Assembly: GCA_016125085.1 (NCBI GenBank)
Contig: WGMM01000028.1
Span: 1 to 64,000, forward strand
Origin: a bacterium
GTDB lineage: Bacteria > Planctomycetota > Planctomycetia > Isosphaerales > Isosphaeraceae
DNA: 64,000 nucleotides
Direction: 5' to 3'
The notes under the pieces were generated by a model that saw only the letters and a list, made by a program, of their open reading frames with translations, had not been told where the DNA came from and ran no database searches. Positions 9,101 to 16,673 of this stretch are shown here, piece after piece; position 1 is the stretch's first letter, and each line of letters begins with the position of its first letter. The translations under genes and the position numbers were made by a program.

Positions 9101-9895
9101 GATGTTCAGAAGCGAGCCGGCCGGAGTCGACCAGACTTCGACGAAATCTTCGCCGTCACCCGTATCGATATTGAAGAAATCGGTGGGCAGGCCGAGGTTG
9201 TAGATCGTGACGGTGTCGGTGCCCGAACCCATGTTGGCGTTCAGGGTCGTGACGCCTGTGCCGTAGCTTACGAAGCCCGTGGTGCCCCAGATGATGCTGC
9301 CGTCAAGCGTAGGTGTCTGGTCGAACGACCACACGCGTCCGTTCGTGTCGGCCGTGTCGCGAATCGTCAGTTCGGAAACCCCGCCCGAATCGATCACCGA
9401 AATCGAGCCCAGAATGTCGCTGACGCCTGTCAGGAACGAGCCGATCGCCGTGGTGTCGAAACCGCCGCTTTCGGTATCGACGAAAAAGTTCGAATTCAGG
9501 GGCGCGCTGAGGATCTCGACGGAGTCGTCGCCGAGACCTGTGCGGATGTCGATCTGCGAAGTCAGCGGAATGTTCACGATCTGGACGACGTTCGTGCCGC
9601 TGCCGAAAGCCGACAGGGTCGAACCCGGATCGATCACGACGTTGATGACTTCCGCCGTGTCGGTGAAGTAGTAATCGCCCCCGAACGTGTCGACGGACAG
9701 ATTGTTGTTGACCGCCGAACCCTGGTAGAGGATCTCGTTCGCGGCTGTCAGGGTGATTTGTGCGGCCAGAAGCCGACGATCTTCAAGACTGCCTTCCCAC
9801 TGGATCGGCATCGAAAGCCGTCGCGAGGCACCCTTGCGGAACTTCGATTCAGTGCGACCTTGAGCCGGTCGTCTTTGGGATCGCTTCTTGAACAT
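3131..9895 (-). CDS. Giant cell-surface protein with LEPR-XLL-like N-terminus and GGxGxD calcium-binding repeats
   Basis: 2254 residues. The start MFKKRSQRRP at 9895 is chosen because AGGGAG lies about 8 nt upstream; the longer in-frame extension to 10000 has no such site. The N-terminus is strongly basic and contains LEDRRLLAAQITL, a variant of the planctomycete LEPR-XLL motif found at the start of very large exported proteins. Residues about 60-550 hold beta-rich modules, two of which share a TxIGSxxxGVxDIxG...VIDSGG core. The second half contains blocks of RTX/haemolysin-type nonapeptides (GGxGNDxIY), densest over the last 500 residues. The final 60 residues are Lys/Pro/Val rich (KPVVVKKAPVKK). 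Known for the family: the repeats fold as calcium-filled parallel beta-rolls on exported proteins. I infer a surface or matrix protein. No type I secretion genes and no PEP-CTERM tail are visible. Codons TTA, CTA and TCA are essentially absent, which leaves the opposite strand open. Confidence 0.9.
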   Translation of the reverse strand: MFKKRSQRRPAQGRTESKFRKGASRRLSMPIQWEGSLEDRRLLAAQITLTAANEILYQGSAVNNNLSVDTFGGDYYFTDTAEVINVVIDPGSTLSAFGSGTNVVQIVNIPLTSQIDIRTGLGDDSVEILSAPLNSNFFVDTESGGFDTTAIGSFLTGVSDILGSISVIDSGGVSELTIRDTADTNGRVWSFDQTPTLDGSIIWGTTGFVSYGTGVTTLNANMGSGTDTVTIYNLGLPTDFFNIDTGDGEDFVEVWSTPAGSLLNINTNFGVPDQTVIGSLVAGVNDIFGDIHVIDSGGIGTLQVYDSSNPNGRTWTLGQNIGGEGTIAWGAGNTITYGDGIVTATIEAGSGDDVFTINSTSSFADNVVIFGGDGINTYNVFGNASALSIFGGVDGDFVNIFGNSFQVNVDLDGGPDFVTVFNNQAPVIINTGDDADNVDILNTSAYVSVSTGAGQDIVRVWNTGADLDIATGDDDDTVTIYGTGFGTTTNIDTGNGSGNVVNIGGDGPLGTGVNSLDNVLGSIYVYGTGDAASDTTLNIDDSGSTDADSINFWVDFIAKLGYVWGAQPSGEISYDNAVNTLNFWGGSGGNQINVSDTLIGTLFGTVTTIFTGQGNDSVYVDNNNGPSSPDPLPYSTLIIDLQDGTDRLEVASLTRPGVFRGGLGDDYINASSVVLVPLTIEGGFGDDTIGGGSGNDFIDGNEGDDVISGGDGINTLVGGLGDDDVKGGPGWNAFVWNAGDGRDVFTGGSANDEILANGADASANKFDVNRWGVGYEVVYNDDIFQGFLALAVPSLYLTGGLGSTGQAFVDDMSGIVLDRLAVDFSATTGSEVFLDGTIGADDIRLGVNPDDASALMATGLSYQLRVIGTGDVAQNFVTVLGLSGNDYLKAERGSEVLANITLDGGEGDDTLEADAVLIGGLGNDTFIVPFGINFVDGVAGNDRILILGSFWDDSITVNTLDLGLGANQVSILQGLNSSTNTVLNVDVIEIEAYAGNDTITVTGNGTIPFHINAGADNDTVDASTFTGALTTIYGGSGNDNITGSQLSDYIYGEDGDDNITAGRGADFIFGGADSDTFIWNNGDGSDVVEGDTGLNRQIVNGSASGDDFLVTNLVGRTLFQRTNLVPFFVNMADVQVLSINTGDGNDNTTIGNLAGTTLTRIDIELGASDAFADNVTVTGTDGDDAISVHGSGSLFTDATEVTGLPVMVTLLGGSVVPGGFLDHLTVRSGRGNDSLSVTRNFVQPIGLILDGQGGEDFFDVTVQSTPGVSKVTVIGGEGDDLIHVNEGNVALIGGASDVLEVLGTANNDVIDLTGGVNLITQTVNGVVSFIDIAGYTGVVHIDGLGGNDGIGLTGYSLATTVLGGDGNDFINASGMPVAVSIYGGSGNDVLWGGLANDFISGGTGRDSIRGFAGNDQLFGDEDADVFGWQGGDGNDTVDGGTGYDAFVIEGTAGTDCFHVSPDSTFVNEARIGVDLPGGPANDGSLLAADVEHISLIGGGAADYFEIASMIPTPVTAIDADLGSADIAADIVVVKTSNAGSDVTATPGATGADVDVNGLSALVRLFNTTTSDTLGILGGFGSDNIYVAPETLSLISVLINGGGGNDVLEGATTIIGGSGDDLIKGTDFADVLLGGLGNDTIYGYAGGDLILADATATGIGAGIVCDSGMMGVGAFAINPYVAAGGNDFVWAGSGDDTVNGGFANDSLYGDEGNDLIGYLVMGANPLLPSDFDEPGNDFISGDTGNDTVFAAAGNDSVLGGDGADVLYGNDGDDSIEGGNDNDEIFGGNGNDSIQAGAGQDYVEGNDGNDSIWGGAGIDVLNGNAGNDLIYGEADADAIYGGTGNDTAYGGEGNDYVNGQEGDDSLMGDAGDDIIWGGSGNDTALGGTGNDVIYGFDGNDYLQGNEGEDTVYGGLGDDLIEGNDGNDVLVGTLDPSDPGNAALDGSDTIFGGAGQDAIFGGYGNDFLNGGEGDDQLWGQEGNDTLGVFVFFGAIMYDNGADKFVGGTGDDMIAGALVDTNGAIVPDGNDVAFGQEGNDTIYGGAGGDMLYGGDGDDVILGGTPLTANTMHAPRDPYLPGDGNDTIYGGMGFDSVDGGNDNNLLDAGDDGIRETILGGTGNDMAYTHQATDPVNYDLTALDGGFNHVFKDGGLLEPPVPAIPQPYAYLNWVIPVEYYTGYKTLHNGTVVEHPPLKYRLNPNNGPNGPVKKPIKVKPVVVKKAPVKKTVAPRPTFAGKANTVGKVASAAAALKNKNRG
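3530..5110 (-). repeat. Dense array of 27-bp RTX nonapeptide repeats
   Basis: C-terminal portion of the giant surface protein, with dozens of degenerate 9-residue units of the form GGxGNDxIY / GNxGNDxLxG. Smaller blocks of the same repeat recur near 5560-5830, 6600-6800 and 7640-7870. Each encodes a calcium-binding beta-roll turn in the known RTX fold. Confidence 0.88.
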
Positions 9896-10388
9896 CGAAA
9901 ATCTCCCTATCGCGTGGAGCCCCGGGCAATGCCGGGTTCTGTCGTGGTTGTCGAAACTCGTAGTCAAATCAGAGGTGAGGGTTCGATCGGCAAAAGCCAA
10001 TTAGGCCCGCCGTATTACCACAGATGTGTGCGGAACATGCGAATCTAATCGCGCATTTTCCGCAGAGTATGCAGTTCGCCTAATATTAATAATAGATTCC
10101 GTTTTCTTAGTCGAGCAAATTCTCCGGTCTTCTCAAAATTCCGCTTTCTTCCTGTCAGGATCGTCATAAACGACACGCTGACGCGCCCCGAAGGATTTCT
10201 GGAATCCATCAGACTTCGATCGTAAACTTTGCAAAGGTAATGATATGCGAAAGGGTTGCCCTTTTTCGGAGGCTTTCGTGCCAGCTCTGGCTGCTGATGT
10301 ACGGTCGACGTAAACCCCTCCGGCCAATCGCTCGGGGAGGAACGGTTCGGCCGGTATGATCACCTTTCGAAGTAAGGAATTCGTTCCC
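9896..10388. other. Upstream region of the giant surface-protein gene, 493 bp
   Basis: It separates the end of the polysaccharide operon from the surface-protein start. It is distinctly AT-rich around 10079-10140, holds the AGGGAG ribosome-binding site just upstream of 9895 and a candidate promoter at 10089-10118. A 76-codon minus-strand frame at 10133-10363 has no convincing start signal or family resemblance and is not called. Confidence 0.6.
10089..10118 (-). promoter_or_regulatory. Candidate sigma-70-type promoter of the giant surface-protein gene
   Basis: On the minus strand TTGCTC (-35, 10113-10118) is followed after 18 bp by TATTAT (-10, 10089-10094) in the most AT-rich stretch of the region. 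It would give a leader of about 185 nt before the start at 9895. Found by motif reading only. Confidence 0.35.
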
Positions 10389-11306
10389 TCAAACGCTTTG
10401 GGAGGTCTTGTTCACGTGAATTTCGTAAGCCTTCGCGTCGATGAGGAATTCGTAGAACGCCAGGAGTCCGCAAAAATAAAGACCCGCGCGACCGTCCAGA
10501 AATCCGAGACGGACAAAATAAGCGTAAACGAATCGGACGACGGGCCGCAGGGGCAGCCGCAGATAGATTTTCCGGAGGATCCGCTTGAACCGTTTGCCGG
10601 GGCCGAGGCCTTGCGGTATCGGGTCGCGCTTGAAGTGTTCGCGCTGGATCGCCTCCCAGGTGGAGTAGCGATCGTGCTTCTCCAGCCAGGTGCTCAGGTC
10701 GGGATAGGCGAAATGGTCCAGCTCATGTTCAAGCCGTTCCGCCCGGCCCTGGAGAATCACATGTTCATGGGCTTCGTTGTCGCCGGTGCGGGCGCCGGGG
10801 GGCACGGGCATTTTCTCGAACCGGCCCAGGCGATGCCGGAACAGCCGCAGGTTCCAGCATTCCGAGTATCCGCAGTGGCGGATGCGCCGGCCGAGGAAGA
10901 AATATTTCATGTTCAGGTAATAGCCGTCGGCCTCGTCGGTCGCGATGCGGCGGGTGATCTCTTCGGCCAGCTCGGGCGGGGCGACTTCGTCGGCGTCGAC
11001 GATCAGGACCCAGTCATTGGCGAACGGCAGATTTTCCAGCGACCAGTTCTTCTTTTTGGGATAGGTGCCGTTGAACTGGAACTGAACGACTTTGGCCCCG
11101 AATTCGGCGGCGACTTCGGCCGTTTCGTCGGTGGACTGGCTGTCGATGACCCAGATCTCGTCGGCCCAGGCCAGCGCGGGCAGGCACCTGCGCAGGTTGG
11201 CGGCTTCGTTCTTCACGGGCACGATCACGCTGACCGGGGCTTTGCCCGCGGTGCGGACGGCAGATTCGGCAGACATCGCGGCAGGTGTTTCGATCGTCGT
11301 CGACAT
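10389..11306 (-). CDS. Family 2 glycosyltransferase
   Basis: 305 residues, last gene of the polysaccharide operon and 9 nt after the preceding stop. GT-A fold features are visible: VSVIVPVKNEAANLRRCL (about 25-42), WVIDSQSTDET, and the metal-binding VDADE (about 105). The similarity is to the WaaE/KdtX-like branch of GT2 enzymes, which add a sugar to a surface glycan at the inner face of the membrane. The C-terminal third has an amphipathic or hydrophobic segment (RPVVRFVYAYFVRLGFL) that probably anchors it. Sugar donor and acceptor cannot be read from sequence. Confidence 0.88.
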   Translation of the reverse strand: MSTTIETPAAMSAESAVRTAGKAPVSVIVPVKNEAANLRRCLPALAWADEIWVIDSQSTDETAEVAAEFGAKVVQFQFNGTYPKKKNWSLENLPFANDWVLIVDADEVAPPELAEEITRRIATDEADGYYLNMKYFFLGRRIRHCGYSECWNLRLFRHRLGRFEKMPVPPGARTGDNEAHEHVILQGRAERLEHELDHFAYPDLSTWLEKHDRYSTWEAIQREHFKRDPIPQGLGPGKRFKRILRKIYLRLPLRPVVRFVYAYFVRLGFLDGRAGLYFCGLLAFYEFLIDAKAYEIHVNKTSQSV

Positions 11307-11315
11307 CGTTCGGCC

Positions 11316-12524
11316 TTACTCCACGAAACCAGGTTTCGAACCGCCGCCGCGGATCCAGTCGTAGACTTCCACAAGCCGCCGCGCCTGGCTCGACCAGGTA
11401 TAGTCACGTTCGACGAGCTGAAGGCCACGCTCGGCCATCGCGGCCCGGTCGTCCGCCGTCATCTCGGTCTTGAGTCTGTGCAGGGCCTCGGCGATCGATG
11501 TCGTTTCAGGCTCGCACACGATGCCGCCTTCATGTGCGGCAAGCTCCGGGAAATGGCAAGCTGTGGTGATCACGGCCGGCTTGCGGGCTGCCAGAGCCTC
11601 AAGCACCGACATGCTGAAGCCTTCGCTGCGGCTTGGCAGGATGAACGCATCGGCCGCGGCCCACATGCGCCGGGCCTTTTCGCCACCCACGTGTCCGAAC
11701 ATCGTGAATTGGCCGCCAAGGCCAAGGGCTTGCATCTGACCGGCGAAGGCGGCGCCAGCGCCGTCCTCGGCACCGGCGACGAGCAGGTGCCAGTCAGCCA
11801 TCTGGCCCCACGAGGTTTTCAGGGCTTCGGCCAGCATGTCGAGCCCCTTCTTCACATGCAGCCGGCTCAGGAAAAGCAGGGTGAACTTGCCCGCGATCTG
11901 CGGCAGATCCCGTTCGACTTCCGCCCGCGAAGGGAGGTTCCGCAGCGGTTCGAGTTCGACGCCGTTGGGTACGAGAGCGATAGGTGTGCGGGGGGCGATC
12001 TTTCGAAGGTGTTCGCGCTCAGGCCGGGTGAGTGCATGCAGGCAAGAGGCATTCCGCAAGACGGCCCGCTCGACGAGCCTCAGATATACGGCCTTCTTGA
12101 TCGCCTTCTGCTTCAGGGCCCAGGGCTCGGCCATGCCGTGAGCGGCCACCACATAAGGCACGCCGTGACGCAGGGCCTCGCGGCCGCCGACGCGTGTCTG
12201 GATCTGCCAGAGGCCATGAATGTGCAGGGCACCGGCTTGACGAACCGCCTGGCGGAAGTCCGTCTCGGGGCCAGAAAGATCCAGCCCCGGCGGCAAGTTC
12301 AGTATATCCGTTCGCGAAGCGGTCGTCGTCACGATCCGCGTCGAGCCTGGCACAAGAGAGGCCAGAGCGCTGGTCATGCCGAGGATCGAAGGTACCATGC
12401 CGCCATCGCGAACGGGGTCGAGACCATTACAGAGGTGGACGAATCCCGTGCTGGCGGCTTTACGGGCCGTCGATGCCCGGGTTTCATCGAGCTTGCCGGC
12501 CTTTCCTTCGATCGTTCGAGTCAT
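11316..12524 (-). CDS. Group 1 (GT4-like) glycosyltransferase
   Basis: 402 residues from the ATG at 12524, which has GGAG 10 nt upstream; a GTG two codons earlier is less well spaced. GT-B fold: the C-terminal nucleotide-sugar half shows LLFLSRLHVKKGLD, FGHVGGEKARRMWAAADAF and the E-x7-E motif in SEGFSMSVLEALA. It probably extends the exported polysaccharide from an activated sugar on the cytoplasmic face. Neighbours on both sides are glycosyltransferases in the same operon. Confidence 0.88.
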   Translation of the reverse strand: MTRTIEGKAGKLDETRASTARKAASTGFVHLCNGLDPVRDGGMVPSILGMTSALASLVPGSTRIVTTTASRTDILNLPPGLDLSGPETDFRQAVRQAGALHIHGLWQIQTRVGGREALRHGVPYVVAAHGMAEPWALKQKAIKKAVYLRLVERAVLRNASCLHALTRPEREHLRKIAPRTPIALVPNGVELEPLRNLPSRAEVERDLPQIAGKFTLLFLSRLHVKKGLDMLAEALKTSWGQMADWHLLVAGAEDGAGAAFAGQMQALGLGGQFTMFGHVGGEKARRMWAAADAFILPSRSEGFSMSVLEALAARKPAVITTACHFPELAAHEGGIVCEPETTSIAEALHRLKTEMTADDRAAMAERGLQLVERDYTWSSQARRLVEVYDWIRGGGSKPGFVE

Positions 12525-12599
12525 CGTCACCGGGCTCCGTCGTTAGATCTATGGTGTCGTTTCAGGTTCGGTGCGGCGCAGGGGCGCAGCGGGGCCGAT

Positions 12600-13784
12600 T
12601 CAGGGCCGAAGGGAGACTGTGCCGAGCGGTTTCGCGGCCGATTCCAGCGCGGCCAGGACGCCTTCTGCGAAGCGGTCCGGGCCCCAGGCACGGGCGACCG
12701 ATCTGGCCGAATCGCCCAGGATGCGTCGAGCCGCCGGGCTCAGGGCGGCCATGGTCGTCATCCGTTCGGTCAGTTCTTCGGCGTCGTTGGGGTTGAAGGT
12801 CCTGCCCGTCGGCATGCCGGATTTGGGCACGAACGTACCAGCCGCGCCGCAGCGGTCGGAGATGAGCAGCGGGGCGCCGCAAAGGGCGGCTTCGTTCACG
12901 ACCAGGCCCCAGGGTTCGCTGCGGCTTGCCAGGACGAAGGCCCCGGCGTGGACATACCATCGGGCAGTGCGTTCGATCGGCAGAAAGCCGGGCCAGTGGC
13001 ACAGTTGTTCGACGCCTTCGGCGACGGCGAGCGATTGCAGTTCCGGGCGTTGCGGGCCATCGCCCACGAGCGCCAGATGCCACGGGGGCGATTCGCAGCG
13101 GCGCACATAAGCGGCATAGGCCCGAATCAGGGTTTCGAGGTTTTTCTCAGGCGCGAACCTGCACACGGTGAGGAAATAGGGCATTGGCACAGGAGTTTCA
13201 GCCGCTCGGGCCGTATCGGCCATGACTTCGATAGCGGCGTTGCCGACGGCGTTATAGCCGAGGTGGATCCGATCGGCCGGCATGCCGAGGTCGACCAGAT
13301 AGCTTTTATGGCTCTCGCCCCCGACGACACCCGCCTGAAACCGGGCCACGCGGCGGGCCTTGATGGCTTCCTTCCACCAGGTGCGGGTGTGATCGACCCG
13401 CTGCGATTCGGACAGCAGGATGCGCAGGGCTCCATTGGATTTCGCCCAGCGGGCCATTTCGAGCGATTCCGGCCGCACGTATCCGACGGCCCCGATGGCC
13501 GTGGGCTGATCGCGATCGAGCCGCGATCGCATTGCCCGGCGGCATTCCGAGGCCGTGAGCGACTCGACGCTTCGCTCGGGAAAAAGACGGATGTGGCGAT
13601 ACGGCGGTTCGGCCGCGCCAGGGGCCGATTCCCAGGGGTATTTTTCTTCTTTTCCGGCCAGTTCATAGGCGATCAGTTCGCCGCTGGCGCTGCGCAGAGC
13701 ACTACCGAGGGCTTCGAGCCGGGCACGGTGATAGGGGCCGAAGTTGGTGAAGCAGACAGTCAGAACGTGTCGAGAGGTGGCCAT
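12600..13784 (-). CDS. Group 1 glycosyltransferase
   Basis: 394 residues, ATG start with AAAGGA upstream. It begins with the Rossmann-like strand HVLTVCFTNFGPYHRARLEAL. The C-terminal half has FLTVCRFAPEKNLETLI and the donor-site region FVLASRSEPWGLVVNEAALCGAPLLIS, where the E-x7-E acids are the Glu residues of SEPWGLVVNEA. This places it in the GT-B group 1 family. It lies 48 nt downstream of the polymerase-like gene in the same operon. Substrate unknown. Confidence 0.87.
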   Translation of the reverse strand: MATSRHVLTVCFTNFGPYHRARLEALGSALRSASGELIAYELAGKEEKYPWESAPGAAEPPYRHIRLFPERSVESLTASECRRAMRSRLDRDQPTAIGAVGYVRPESLEMARWAKSNGALRILLSESQRVDHTRTWWKEAIKARRVARFQAGVVGGESHKSYLVDLGMPADRIHLGYNAVGNAAIEVMADTARAAETPVPMPYFLTVCRFAPEKNLETLIRAYAAYVRRCESPPWHLALVGDGPQRPELQSLAVAEGVEQLCHWPGFLPIERTARWYVHAGAFVLASRSEPWGLVVNEAALCGAPLLISDRCGAAGTFVPKSGMPTGRTFNPNDAEELTERMTTMAALSPAARRILGDSARSVARAWGPDRFAEGVLAALESAAKPLGTVSLRP

Positions 13785-13832
13785 GGATATCCGTATCCTT
13801 TCGTTCGAGGGGGCGGCGGGCCGCGGGGCCTG

Positions 13833-15242
13833 TCAGGCCGGTATTCTTTCCAGCGGCATCGGCCGGTTTCGCCAGTGCTTCATCCATTTGGCCCAGCGGG
13901 CTTCGGCCTCGGTTTCGGCGAACCGGTTCACGACCCAGAGAAAGACCATGGGCGGCATGATGGAGAAGCCATAGATGTAATAGAACCAGACGAAGGGGTC
14001 GTCGTTGACAGTCATAAGCCAGGCGTTGTAGTACGTCAGCGCCCACCAGGCCTGGGCCCAGCAGGTGAACTGATAGCGCCGGTAGTATTCGTAAGCGGTT
14101 CGCAGGCCCGTGGCGAGCACCGAGAGAACGATGGCCGTGGCCAGTGCGCCGCCGTTGAGCTGGGTCGCGCCCAGAATGCCGATCGCCGGACCGGTGAATT
14201 TGTCGTCGCGCTTGAATTCGCTGCCGGCCATCCAGGCGGCGATCCATTTGTCGCGGCCGGGCAGGGGCTTGTCGGGCCAGACGACCCGCGGAATGAACGT
14301 GGTGAAGAGCCGCAGGTAATTCGCCCCATAGTCGAATTCGGACCGCTCCGGAACGGTCGAGAACATCAGCAGGTAGCCGCCGTATTCCTCCGTCTCCTTA
14401 CTGCGGAATTCCTTGCGGTGGGCCTTGGGGTTCTCGGCTTCGACGAGATTCAGGTTCACAAGGGCCGTCGAAGGGTCGAAATCGACGAGAAACTGGACGA
14501 ACCCGGTGGCGCTGCGTTCGTACAAGCGTTGATTACGCCATGCCAGCGACACAGCCACGACGAGACTGCCGACAACGGCCAGAATCGTCAGCACCACGAG
14601 CGGCGGCCTTTTGAAGCGTGGGCCGTAATAGGCGCAGGCACATGCCAGAATGCCGATGAGCGACGGCGACCGCTTGCCCTGAAAGATCCACAGCATGACG
14701 AAGCAGAGGGTGACCGCCAGACCTGCGAAAAACAGGGGCTTCGCCGGTTTTTCACGACGCGACCCGGTGACCATGAGCAGAATGCCCGCGCCGAGCATCA
14801 TGAAATAGAACTGGCGCAGAAGATGTTCGCCCTTCGATGTTTCTGTGTCAGCGCCCTGAATGATCATGATCACCGAGCAGAAAAAGCCCCAGGTCAGCAT
14901 GAACGGCACCAGGCCGCTCAACGCAGGCATCGACCAGTGAAACGGGGCTCGGGGCAATTTGCCCGAAAACCAGCTTCCCGGGCCGAACCAGTAGACGGCC
15001 AGGAACAGGGAAATAGCCCAGAGCGAACGCCAGTTGGCCGCCTCGACGATCTGCTCGCCATGCACCGAGACTGCCCATTCCCGATAGGAAAGGGCCTGAA
15101 CCACATAGACCTGAAAGAAGCCGATCATGAACAGCCAGACCGGGGCGAAGGGGTCGAACCGTTTACGAAAGACGAACACGGCCCCGAAGATCAGGGAGAG
15201 AATAAGGCCGCCCGTGAGCCAGGCCGGGAAAGTCTCGTTCAT
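13833..15242 (-). CDS. O-antigen-polymerase-like polytopic membrane protein
   Basis: 469 residues with about ten hydrophobic segments starting at the N-terminus (GGLILSLIFGAVFVF). A long non-membrane loop follows the middle of the protein (about 240-330, with FDPSTALVNLNLVEAENPKA and RVVWPDKPLPGRDKW). This topology matches Wzy/EpsE-type polysaccharide polymerases, and the operon context agrees. The start codon overlaps the stop of the upstream glycosyltransferase by 4 nt (ATGA), implying translational coupling. I assign the family from topology and position, not from a diagnostic catalytic motif. Confidence 0.72.
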   Translation of the reverse strand: MNETFPAWLTGGLILSLIFGAVFVFRKRFDPFAPVWLFMIGFFQVYVVQALSYREWAVSVHGEQIVEAANWRSLWAISLFLAVYWFGPGSWFSGKLPRAPFHWSMPALSGLVPFMLTWGFFCSVIMIIQGADTETSKGEHLLRQFYFMMLGAGILLMVTGSRREKPAKPLFFAGLAVTLCFVMLWIFQGKRSPSLIGILACACAYYGPRFKRPPLVVLTILAVVGSLVVAVSLAWRNQRLYERSATGFVQFLVDFDPSTALVNLNLVEAENPKAHRKEFRSKETEEYGGYLLMFSTVPERSEFDYGANYLRLFTTFIPRVVWPDKPLPGRDKWIAAWMAGSEFKRDDKFTGPAIGILGATQLNGGALATAIVLSVLATGLRTAYEYYRRYQFTCWAQAWWALTYYNAWLMTVNDDPFVWFYYIYGFSIMPPMVFLWVVNRFAETEAEARWAKWMKHWRNRPMPLERIPA

Positions 15243-16579
15243 GCGAGAGACTCCTCGACTACTTGTGAGGCTTCGTTTTCCGCCACGATCGTTTGCCGGA
15301 CGGCCGCGATCGTGCGGTCGCGATAGACGTGCCAGGTGTGTTCGAGCGCACGCTGGCGGGCCGAGGCCGCGAACCGGTCACGCAACTTCGTGTCGCCGCC
15401 CAGCCGAAGCATGGCGGCTGCGAGGGCTTCGGAGTCGGCGGCGGGGACGATCAGGCCGTCATGATCATGACGGACGACCGAACCGGCCTGAGGTGTGGTG
15501 ATGACGGGCAGGCCGCTGGCCAGAGCCTCGTAACAGACGACGGCCGAGCCTTCGAACAGCGTGGGAAACACGAAGACATCGTGCGAAGCCATCAGCCTGG
15601 GCATGTCGGCGTAAGCCACCCGGCCGGCCATTTCGATCGAGGGGTCGCCTTCGGGGATTTTGTCGAGCGCGCGGCGGGGCGCCTCACCCGCCAGGGTGAG
15701 CGACCAGCCCGTGCGGCGCACCTGCCGCCAGGCTGTGAGCAAGTCGCTGAGCCCCTTGCGCTGGGTGATGCCGCCGGCGAAAAGGAACCGGCACCGTTCC
15801 GGCGTGGCATAGCGCGAAGCCGGCGTGAACCGTTCGACATTGGCGGCGTAAGGAATCACGCGGATTTTATCGGCCGGAACGTCCGAGCGGGTTTCGACGA
15901 GACCGGCGATGTGGTTCGATGGCACCAGGACGAGATCCGACTGTTCGAGATCACGCCGGCGGCGGTCGTGCAGGCGTTTCAGTTCGTCCATGTCGAGCGA
16001 ACCGTCGCCCAGATAAAGCGGATAGAAGTCAGGCACGCGCTGGCGTTCACGGTTGAGGACTTCGATTTCCTCGTCCATATGCCCGGTGACCATGCTGAGC
16101 ACGACCTTCATGCCGCATCGTTTCGCTGCCGCCATGGCGAATTCGGAGCCGACGTCGCTGAAAAACAGGGCGACTTTCGCCCCCTCGGCCGACCAGCGTG
16201 GCATGGCTTCGGCGCATTGGCGGTCGAACCGGTCGGTGCGGTATTCCGCAAGGCGTGTCCGCAGTCGGGCGGAGCACCGGCCGGCCTGATTTTCGGCGCG
16301 GATCAGCAGGTCGTACGAAGGGAATCGCTCGATGAGGCGCAGGTCGACACCCGGCACGATGCGGCGCTTGAGGCCGGCATGCAGCCGTTTCGTCGCGGGG
16401 ATGGCGGCCGTGAGACGTTCGAAGATACCGGGCTTGTAGTGATAACCGGTCACGAAGCGATGCAGCAGCCCGCGTTCGGCAAGGCCCTGGACTAGTTCGT
16501 AAGCAGGCGGGCGGGCATCTGGGCAGAAGACGAGAACCGAATTCGCTTCCGCGGGTGTCGTAAGATGATGCCGCATCAT
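15239..16579 (-). CDS. Group 1 glycosyltransferase
   Basis: 446 residues. The C-terminal GT-B half is clear: RCRFLFAGGITQRKGLSDLL, WSLTLAGEAPRRAL, and FVFPTLFEGSAVVCYEALASGLPVI with the E-x7-E pair. The N-terminal half is longer than in simple GT4 enzymes and includes VALFFSDVGSEFAMAAAKRCG. It overlaps the next gene by ATGA. Likely acts in assembly of the exported polysaccharide. An adjacent second ATG three bases downstream is an equally possible start. Confidence 0.88.
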   Translation of the reverse strand: MMRHHLTTPAEANSVLVFCPDARPPAYELVQGLAERGLLHRFVTGYHYKPGIFERLTAAIPATKRLHAGLKRRIVPGVDLRLIERFPSYDLLIRAENQAGRCSARLRTRLAEYRTDRFDRQCAEAMPRWSAEGAKVALFFSDVGSEFAMAAAKRCGMKVVLSMVTGHMDEEIEVLNRERQRVPDFYPLYLGDGSLDMDELKRLHDRRRRDLEQSDLVLVPSNHIAGLVETRSDVPADKIRVIPYAANVERFTPASRYATPERCRFLFAGGITQRKGLSDLLTAWRQVRRTGWSLTLAGEAPRRALDKIPEGDPSIEMAGRVAYADMPRLMASHDVFVFPTLFEGSAVVCYEALASGLPVITTPQAGSVVRHDHDGLIVPAADSEALAAAMLRLGGDTKLRDRFAASARQRALEHTWHVYRDRTIAAVRQTIVAENEASQVVEESLA

Positions 16580-16673
16580 GCTCGGCTTCCTGCCAATGTT
16601 CTCAGGGTGTCCATTCCTTGTGCGAAAACATTCATAACACGAATCGAAGAGACGATCAAGCCGGAAGTGGCAT

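Noticed and set aside
3059..10048. A 2329-codon open frame on the plus strand opposite the giant surface protein
   Set aside because: It is codon-aligned antisense to the repeat gene and is open only because the real gene lacks TTA, CTA and TCA codons. Its translation is low-complexity Val/Ala/Asp/Arg text with no recognisable domain and no ribosome-binding site.
10133..10363. 76-codon minus-strand frame upstream of the surface-protein gene
   Set aside because: No convincing ribosome-binding site or conserved motif; it overlaps the AT-rich promoter region.
10356..15326. A 1656-codon plus-strand open frame across the glycosyltransferase genes
   Set aside because: It runs antisense across several well-supported genes with clear motifs, is rich in Gln/His/Arg/Gly, and has no family resemblance.
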